A stretch of 64,000 bases of DNA from Capitulum mitella (lineage: Eukaryota; Arthropoda; Thecostraca; Pollicipedomorpha; Pollicipedidae): NCBI GenBank assembly GCA_030062745.1, contig CP099845.1, positions 18,516,903 to 18,580,902 of the forward strand. The letters run 5' to 3'. This document shows, piece by piece, positions 58,250-64,000 of this stretch. The first letter of the stretch is position 1. Every line of letters starts with the position of its first letter. The notes under the pieces were generated by a model that was not told where the DNA came from, made no database searches, and saw nothing but the letters and a program-made list of their open reading frames with translations. The translations under genes were made by a program, and so were the position numbers.

Positions 58250-58391
58250 CTACGATTCGCGTTCCAGGTCGGTAAATGGAATGTCTAAAACAACCACCTT
58301 AATTCCTTTCGAGTTCGGTTTGCCTTCCTTGAATATATCTGGATACTTCTTCTGGATGGCCCTGAGGAGCATCTCGAGGCCTGCCACATCG
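58250..58391 (-). CDS. exon 2 (terminal) of small secreted protein
   Basis: On the minus strand a TTTCATGTTGCAG acceptor precedes 58391. The exon supplies one base to complete a codon, then 46 codons to TAG at 58250-58252. The translation is a clean mixed helix/strand segment starting D-V-A-G-L-E, containing Q-K-K-Y-P-D-I-F and V-V-V-L-D-I, with charged residues well distributed. It is unlike the random frames of the region. The required split phase matches exactly the donor of the upstream signal-peptide exon (54 codons plus 2 nt), joining as a Ser codon. The combined protein is about 101 aa. No family recognised. An extra exon between the two cannot be ruled out. Confidence 0.6.
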
Positions 58392-58942
58392 CTGCAACAT
58401 GAAACATCGCCGTAGAATCACGCAACGTGGACATGCTACGGTCATCGTCTTTGGCTATACACTTGGCTCTGTACTTTGCTGCATCATTTCGGGAGCTGAT
58501 TTGGAGATTTCGAGCTTTACAAGCTATCCAGCTTATGCACTGGAAAGTTAGAGAGGGCAATCCGACTCTCCCAAAATTTCAGGTACCACTGACGTTGAGG
58601 CATGGAGAGCAAAAGGCACGGCAAAATTCGCAGTCAGTCCCGTGATTGGAGGTTCTGCTGAATCCTGCGACGCGTCAACGCACGGACCGTGATCACATCA
58701 CAGAAGACCATTTGACATGGTCTCTGTAACCCAGTGGTCCTGTCAGCCTCCGGCGCACAAGTCGGTCCGCATCCCACCATTTCGGTGTGAACTACGATAT
58801 CTTGGCCTTTTTTAGCCGAGGGCTACCTCCACCGAGCCGGGCAACCGCGGCAGACTCTCCAAACCGACCGCACATCCAGGGGCAACTTCAGCGAGCACGC
58901 TAACAGGAGGGTGGCCGGCCGACGCCGCGGCTCGGCGCTCAC

Positions 58943-59106
58943 CTTTCGCTGGGAACGACGGCACCGTCCGTGGCGGGGACCTCGGTACCGCCCGGCGGCG
59001 GCGGCGACGGCGGCGGCGACGGCAGCGGGCCCGCCTGGACGGGCCGGGCCGCCAGCTGCAGCAGCAGGGGCAGGCTGAGTGCGCTCAGACAGGTCGGCAG
59101 CCGCAT
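58943..59106 (-). CDS. exon 1 (signal peptide, Pro-rich) of small secreted protein
   Basis: Minus-strand ATG at 59106 opens a signal peptide of about 25 residues (Leu-rich core ending Val-Gln-Ala). It is followed by a Pro/Ser-rich stretch (residues 26-40) and a short acidic segment, then a GTGAGC donor after 58943, leaving two bases of a split codon. Without splicing the frame stops immediately. A consensus TATA box lies only 31 bp upstream of the ATG. The intron to exon 2 is 551 bp. The whole gene, promoter to stop, spans under 900 bp. Confidence 0.65.
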
Positions 59107-59136
59107 GGTGAACGATGGTCCCCACGCGGCCGCCGG

Positions 59137-59144
59137 CTCTTATA
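59137..59144 (-). promoter_or_regulatory. TATA box of the small secreted protein gene
   Basis: TATAAGAG on the minus strand, inside a GC-rich region. With usual spacing (25-30 bp) transcription would start at about 59112-59119, leaving a 5' leader of only about 6-12 nt before the ATG at 59106. Confidence 0.6.
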
Positions 59145-62100
59145 CGGCCCTCGGGCGGCTGCCGCCGTGAGTCACCGTGCCGCTGGTGGGGGCGCCAGGG
59201 GTACGAAAGCGCGCGACCCCCGGCCCGGCCGCGTGACGTACGCCACCGGCTGTCCGAACGCAGTGCTGTTTCCGCGAAATGCTTGCAGCTTGTGCGGCGC
59301 TTCTTTGTAGATACAAGCACTGGTTCTCCTGACGCTCTTTCAGCACCTTTGGATTTATGATACGGCTGTGTATGACCGAAGAATCCACCCCTTCCGGTTC
59401 TTTTCGAAATTCCTTGCGGAGCCGGCTGCCGCGCCCTTTTGTAAAGGTTGCGATCAAGGCCCCCTGGATCCGGGTTAGAAGACCAAACGTCCATTATCAC
59501 ACTGACCGCGCTACCTTGATTTACACCGACCCCCGATCCTGACTCAGTCGAATCTGGCTTCAGCCGATCGTGACCGTTCAACCATCGTGACTCACTGTTG
59601 ACAGTTTGAGTCACGCCGGTGACACTTTGTGGAGGAAGGCACCGGTATCACTTTCGTTCCACGACTTTCGACGGCGAATGTTTTTTTTTTTTAATCGTTG
59701 CATTCGTGCCTACGCCGAGTGGCCAGTTGCGTTGATTTCTTGGCCAGGATGCGACGGGCGTTGCGAGCTCGACACCCGCCAAATAACCCGTCTTCATTTT
59801 ACTGAGGACCAAACAACCGCTGCCGACGAGGTGTTCCGTGTCACAGACAGTGGACTCAAGATGCTGCGTTCGACAGCAATGTATCCCCTGTTCGCTGGCA
59901 TGCGTTTTCCTTCTCCAATCAGTCGGAATACGAAAGATGATCTGTTCGCAACTTTTTATTCACCAACCAAGGCGTGCCACCGTGCAACCAGGCAAACAGA
60001 AACATTTCGCGAGGCACGGAATAACTGAAATGCAACGTTCGCTGAGCGGTATTACAACGACAAGATGGTTTAACCACAACAGAACGACCTGAGGATGGCA
60101 CCCATCAATGCCAGGGGACATCACGAATGTTTCGTCACAGACACTGCACTCAGTGTACCCTGTGAGTGACAATCGATCAACGTACAGCCATGTGCGCCAT
60201 CGTGAAAACTGCGTGCGGCACGCGTGCCTGCACTGAAAAAGGCAGGAGTAATGTTTGAGCATCACACATTATGACGTAAAATGCCCCTATACTGTGCACT
60301 GCGTGATACCCAGCACTGGTCCACTCTCTCACTGGGAGGAGGGCAACACCCCACCAGCAGACTCGCGGCGTGCTCAGCCTAGCCGTACGTCACATCACGC
60401 AGAAGTCGGTAACTCTGGAACAGCTTTGGAGGGAAAATGTTACTTCTGACCGTGTAGAGGCATCACGTGTGCATAGTTCAATGCATCAGTACCGATATCC
60501 CCAAAACTGGATCGCCCACCAAGCCATGAAACCGTGATTCTGTTCAATTACACAAACGCTATTCACGATTTGCACAGCCATGAAACCGTGAACAGAGCAT
60601 AGCAGGCTCCTTAGCATAGCAGCATGCATAAAACTGCGAGTCAATACTTAAATCCCATGCTATCCTTTAACAAACACCGCCTTTCGAATACAGATGCTGG
60701 GTTCCAGTGCCAGCGAGAAAACACATGCTGCCATGTCACAAGTGTTGCCTCTGGAGTAAACCATAATCCACGCTGCCTTCGGAACAACACACGCTGCCTT
60801 TACAACTGCACGTGCTGACCCTGGACTAGCAAACGCTGCCTTTGGGCACAGGAGTGCGAACAAGCACGGGCAAGCACTCACACACCCATTTCAACGGGCC
60901 ACCACCAGATCGGATGCGCGCGGCTCACGGCACTGGCCCGCTGTCAGCGATTCTCAGACGTGGACGGCAGCAAACAGGTGGTGTAACACCAGCTACGGCG
61001 CCGGCGAACGAAAGAGGCGCCACTCGTCAAGCTAAGCTCAGTCACGAACGGCGTCAAGTGACAAACGAAAGACGCATCGCCGGCGCCGGCGACGGCACGC
61101 CCCCCCCCCCCAAATGAGCCCGGCCCTTGTAGCACCAGAGAAGCTCTGAGGGTCTCCGTGATCTCGAGTGGGTCGGCGTCCCGCACGTGACTGGGATTAT
61201 CGAAAGCAGACGGAAGCCGAGCACGACGCAACCGAAGGCACCAGAATATGGACAAATCGTTTATCATGACCGACAGATTTAACGGATGGACTAGTGAAAA
61301 CCGACGAGGGTAATACCAGCAGCCTCTGGGGAGAGCAAGGGCAGGAAAGGGAATTATTAACGAAAACCAAACGTAACAGCACCTAAAATAAGCTTTCGGA
61401 CCATCCGGCTTAAGGCCTGAAAACAGACAGCAAACCCTCCTTATACTACGCAAGGCTTGTTTTGAAGACCAAACGAAGTACATCCAGGACTTCGGCACCA
61501 GTGCTTACAGCTAAAGCACTCCTGACTAGTACACCGTCCTGCAACCGTAAGACCCTTGAAATGCCTTGTTTCCGTCTCTAAAATAGGCCTTTCGAAGCAT
61601 AATGATGGCTTCACCGCGTTTCTGCCTCGTAGAAGACTAATGAACATAAGACTGGAAGTGACCGCGCCCTGAGGAACAGACCATCTTTGGGTCAGCGATA
61701 AAAAATAAAGGACTGGCCGTCCCAGTTAACGCCCAAGACAAACAACGGACTAGACAAGTGCGCAATCTCAAACAAGAGAATCTCTACAGCACCCCAACAA
61801 AGGAAGTCGCCATGGCACGAGCCTAGCATTCGTAACGAGAAGCACAGCTTGCGTATCCGCCCGCTAGATGGGGCGACGACCGCGACCGCCGGACGACGCG
61901 GTCCGGCCCGCCCCGCCCGGAATTAAAGCACCTGCACGGGCCGAGTCACTCCTCCTGGATCACCGTTCCATCTCGCCGGCCAGACCAGGCCTCGAGACGC
62001 CAACAGACCGGTCTGCGAGCAGCCGCCGCCGCGGCCTCTCGCACGGCTTGCGCAGACTGTCCCGGTGACCGACTCGACTCTCCCGGACCGCGCCAGTCAT

Positions 62101-62357
62101 CAGGCGTCTGCAACGGGTGCCAAACGAGCGCCACGCAGCCCTGCCCACTCGGCAGCGAAAGACCGTCTCTACAGGTACTCAAACGGCAGCGGGGGTTCTC
62201 GCCCGCCATGCGCCGGCGACCGATGCCCACGGATCCCGGCGACGGAACACCATCACGGGTTCTGTCACGGCGAAGACGGTTCCCATCACGGTTCTGTCCT
62301 GAGTGCCAGACCGCTCCGGAAGATCCCCGCTAGTCCTCTTCCCACAGCAGCAGGTTC
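59145..62357. other. intergenic, no gene seen
   Basis: 59145-59330 is GC-rich promoter flank. A loose repetition of 'ACGCTGCCTT' (60690-60845; about five units of 20-30 bp) is a degenerate minisatellite. 61868-62357 is GC-rich and would be 3' flank or 3' UTR of the transporter gene. Several long frames on both strands here look like GC-rich shadows. Confidence 0.4.
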
Positions 62358-62867
62358 TCACTCTTCCTCCACGAGCGGCTGCGCCGCCTCCACGTCTCGC
62401 GGCGCGGCGGCCGGCGCGTCCGGAGCGGCCGGCTTCACCATCGGGTTCCGCACCGGCTGCTGCGAGTACAGGAAGATGGCCGCCGACACCACGGCGATCG
62501 CCACCGCCGTGTTGGCGTACACTGGGATGCCGAAGATGAGCCACGACAGCACGGCCGTGAACATCAGCTCCAGCGCGCTGGCGAACGTTTTCAGGATCGA
62601 GTCGAGCGAGCGCAGGAAGAAGCTGGTCACGATGCCGATGCAGGCGTTGTTCACGGCGATCGCCAGCACGGCCGGCCGCAGCACGACGCTGCGCAGCGAC
62701 TCGGCGGTCAGGGAGCTGGCCAGCTCCCCGCGCGCGCCCATCACCAGCAGCGCGCACGCAATGGAGTCCACGTACATGTAGACGTTCTGCATCATGATGT
62801 CGACGTGGGCGGCCTTGTGCTTCAGCAGGTACTCGTTGTAGACGCCGGCGAAGCAGGAGCAGAACAC
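62358..62867 (-). CDS. SLC35A-type nucleotide-sugar transporter, last exon
   Basis: Minus-strand exon after a CCACTTCAG acceptor, 169 codons plus TGA (62358-62360), starting in phase 0. The translation has the C-terminal half of a nucleotide-sugar transporter. It starts V-F-C-S-C-F-A-G-V-Y-N-E-Y-L-L-K, then has M-Q-N-V-Y-M-Y and membrane segments around V-L-A-I-A-V-N-N-A-C-I-G-I-V. The family signature S-I-L-K-T-F-A-S-A-L-E-L follows, with a final helix ending I-F-L-Y-S-Q-Q-P-V. An Ala/Pro-rich tail ends in acidic residues. It resembles the invertebrate SLC35A group that includes Drosophila CG14971, from memory. These proteins exchange nucleotide sugars for nucleoside monophosphate across Golgi or ER membranes. 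The upstream exons lie beyond the window edge or were not found. The frame continues upstream of the acceptor into intron and should not be used. Confidence 0.88.
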   Translation of the reverse strand: MFCSCFAGVYNEYLLKHKAAHVDIMMQNVYMYVDSIACALLVMGARGELASSLTAESLRSVVLRPAVLAIAVNNACIGIVTSFFLRSLDSILKTFASALELMFTAVLSWLIFGIPVYANTAVAIAVVSAAIFLYSQQPVRNPMVKPAAPDAPAAAPRDVEAAQPLVEEE

Positions 62868-64000
62868 CTGAAGTGGAAGCGAAGCTTTAAAAACATCCCT
62901 TAAAGCAAAGCAGACCGTGCGTTTTTTTTTTAGCGTCTGACTGGAGAATATGTGGATGATTTTCAACTGAGCACAATTACGCAGCATCCTCAGCTGCCTC
63001 TTTTAATGTCAATGAATCAATCATTTGGCTGGTTTACTCCATTTTCGCTATGATGCTATCCGGTGCATACGTCTATAATCCCGTCTAATAACGGGATATC
63101 TGTTGTGATGTGACGGAGACAAACCGATCGAAAAATAAGTCTCATGTATTTACATCAATAATAATTCTGATGTATTTATATCAGTAGTAATTTCAATACA
63201 ATTCTGGAGTGCGTGGCCGGCGCCGATTTTCTTGAAAATCGTAATGACGGTGAAAATGTTCGAAAATACTATCCGCACTAGCAGCACGGTGGCCGGCTAC
63301 GTGTTTTGGACATCACATTGGTGGCAGGCCCAACCTTCTACCGGAGATTAGTTAAGCTTGCCGCGTGTCAAATTCGCAGCATACGTCAGGTTCCAGCCAT
63401 TCTAGCAATACTTGTCGAACAGCTTCCTGGTTTCACAGACTAAAGGATTTTCAACCAAAAATGCATGATTCAAATTCCGGTGGATTCCTTCCTAAAATAA
63501 CTTAAGATAGTCACGGACACCGTTTACATAGGTTATTCTAATATTAGAGGTTCTTCATACAATGTCACACCACCACAAATCTGAGGTGTGTTAACGTTTA
63601 TGTCGCCTCAACGACAAATCAGATCCATCTTAGGGCATGAGACTTTGATGCACGATGACTCTGCAACGAACTTTCAAATTTTAGTGCACTTGGTTTAATG
63701 CATTTAATGGCTGCCATGCTGTTTTTAACTGGCACAATGTATTCCCATGCATGACGCACAGACGTGCGTCCCCAGGTGCCTGTATGCCCGCTCCGGCCGA
63801 CCGTCTGGCGGTGTTGTATCAGCTGCAGACGGCCCCGTAGGAGGGTAGGGCCGGTGGTCTGAACAGAGCGCCGGCGTCACCGCGTCGGCGGCGGCCGGCC
63901 GGACGGACCGACACAGCGGTGCCGTCGTTACCAGCCGGTCGGTCGCCGCCAAGGTTGGAAAAACCTTGTTTTTTGGTGTTGCAGGATGCCAGAAAATATA
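62868..64000. other. intron of the transporter gene, no exon seen
   Basis: AT-rich to about 63700, then GC-rich. I looked for the preceding transporter exon (membrane helices before V-F-C-S) and did not find it. The open frame at 63725-63952 begins with TTG and does not resemble the family. Confidence 0.4.

Noticed and set aside
58823-59614. 263-codon minus-strand frame overlapping the small secreted protein gene
   Set aside because: It begins upstream of the TATA box, is in another frame from the signal peptide and reads as Arg/Ala/Gly-rich GC artefact.
62065-62781. 238-codon plus-strand frame opposite the transporter exon
   Set aside because: Ser/Thr/Ala-rich shadow. The minus strand clearly encodes transporter helices with family motifs.
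62868-62987. Upstream extension of the transporter frame to a start-like codon
   Set aside because: It crosses a good acceptor (CCACTTCAG), the extra residues lack membrane-transporter character, and the family's N-terminal half is missing, so this is intron.
1-64000. CRISPR arrays, bacterial operons or phage-like systems
   Set aside because: None seen. Tandem arrays have no spacer structure, and genes are split by GT-AG introns, so the window is eukaryotic.

Overview
The window is eukaryotic nuclear DNA. It shows GT-AG split genes, exons sitting in GC-rich islands within an AT-richer background, microsatellites, minisatellites and many short non-autonomous DNA transposons. The recognisable proteins are a single-domain secreted C-type lectin and the last exon of an SLC35A-type nucleotide-sugar transporter of the invertebrate type. 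Together with the genome texture these suggest an invertebrate, most likely a marine arthropod. A barnacle or other crustacean is plausible, because several secreted, compositionally biased proteins recall barnacle adhesive-type proteins, but that is inference and is not proven by the sequence.

Genes, left to right. (1) A single-exon, cysteine-free, Lys-rich secreted protein of 374 aa (15179-16303, +). (2) A split gene for a small secreted Ala/Gly/Val/Thr-rich and Cys-rich protein (exons 30130-30198 and 35248-35808, +). (3) A split gene for a secreted protein built from ~22-residue repeats (exons 37548-37628 and 40380-40961, +, 3' end uncertain). (4) A C-type lectin (47239-47721, -). (5) A two-exon gene for a ~101 aa secreted protein with a TATA box almost on top of its start codon (59106-58250, -). 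(6) The 3' terminal exon of the nucleotide-sugar transporter (62358-62867, -). Except for the lectin and the transporter, none of these could be assigned to a known family.

Mobile DNA dominates the rest. Family A (8 copies, ~1.2 kb) and family B (4 copies, ~1.2 kb) both have ends of the form TTAA-CCC...GGG-TTAA, the hallmark of piggyBac-type insertion, and neither encodes protein, so they look like piggyBac-type MITEs. One A and one B copy share a single TTAA. Other elements are a repeat pair C, fragments of a related family F, a TIR element D in the intron of gene 3 that itself carries an A insertion, a small TIR element E, a tRNA-like SINE head, and a decayed protein-coding transposable element at 52.9-54.5 kb.

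The most unusual overall signal is the density of AGGTCA nuclear-receptor half-sites inside the MITE families, including perfect DR1 (AGGTCA-A-AGGTCA) and TCAAGGTCA monomer sites at fixed positions in several A copies. Other structures of note are a large minisatellite that reverses orientation midway (44.8-45.6 kb), a 45-nt near-perfect palindrome (51680-51724), twin perfect hairpins that appear to have arisen inside one B copy (22425-22495), and a ~20-bp-period minisatellite split by an A insertion (23.5-26.3 kb).
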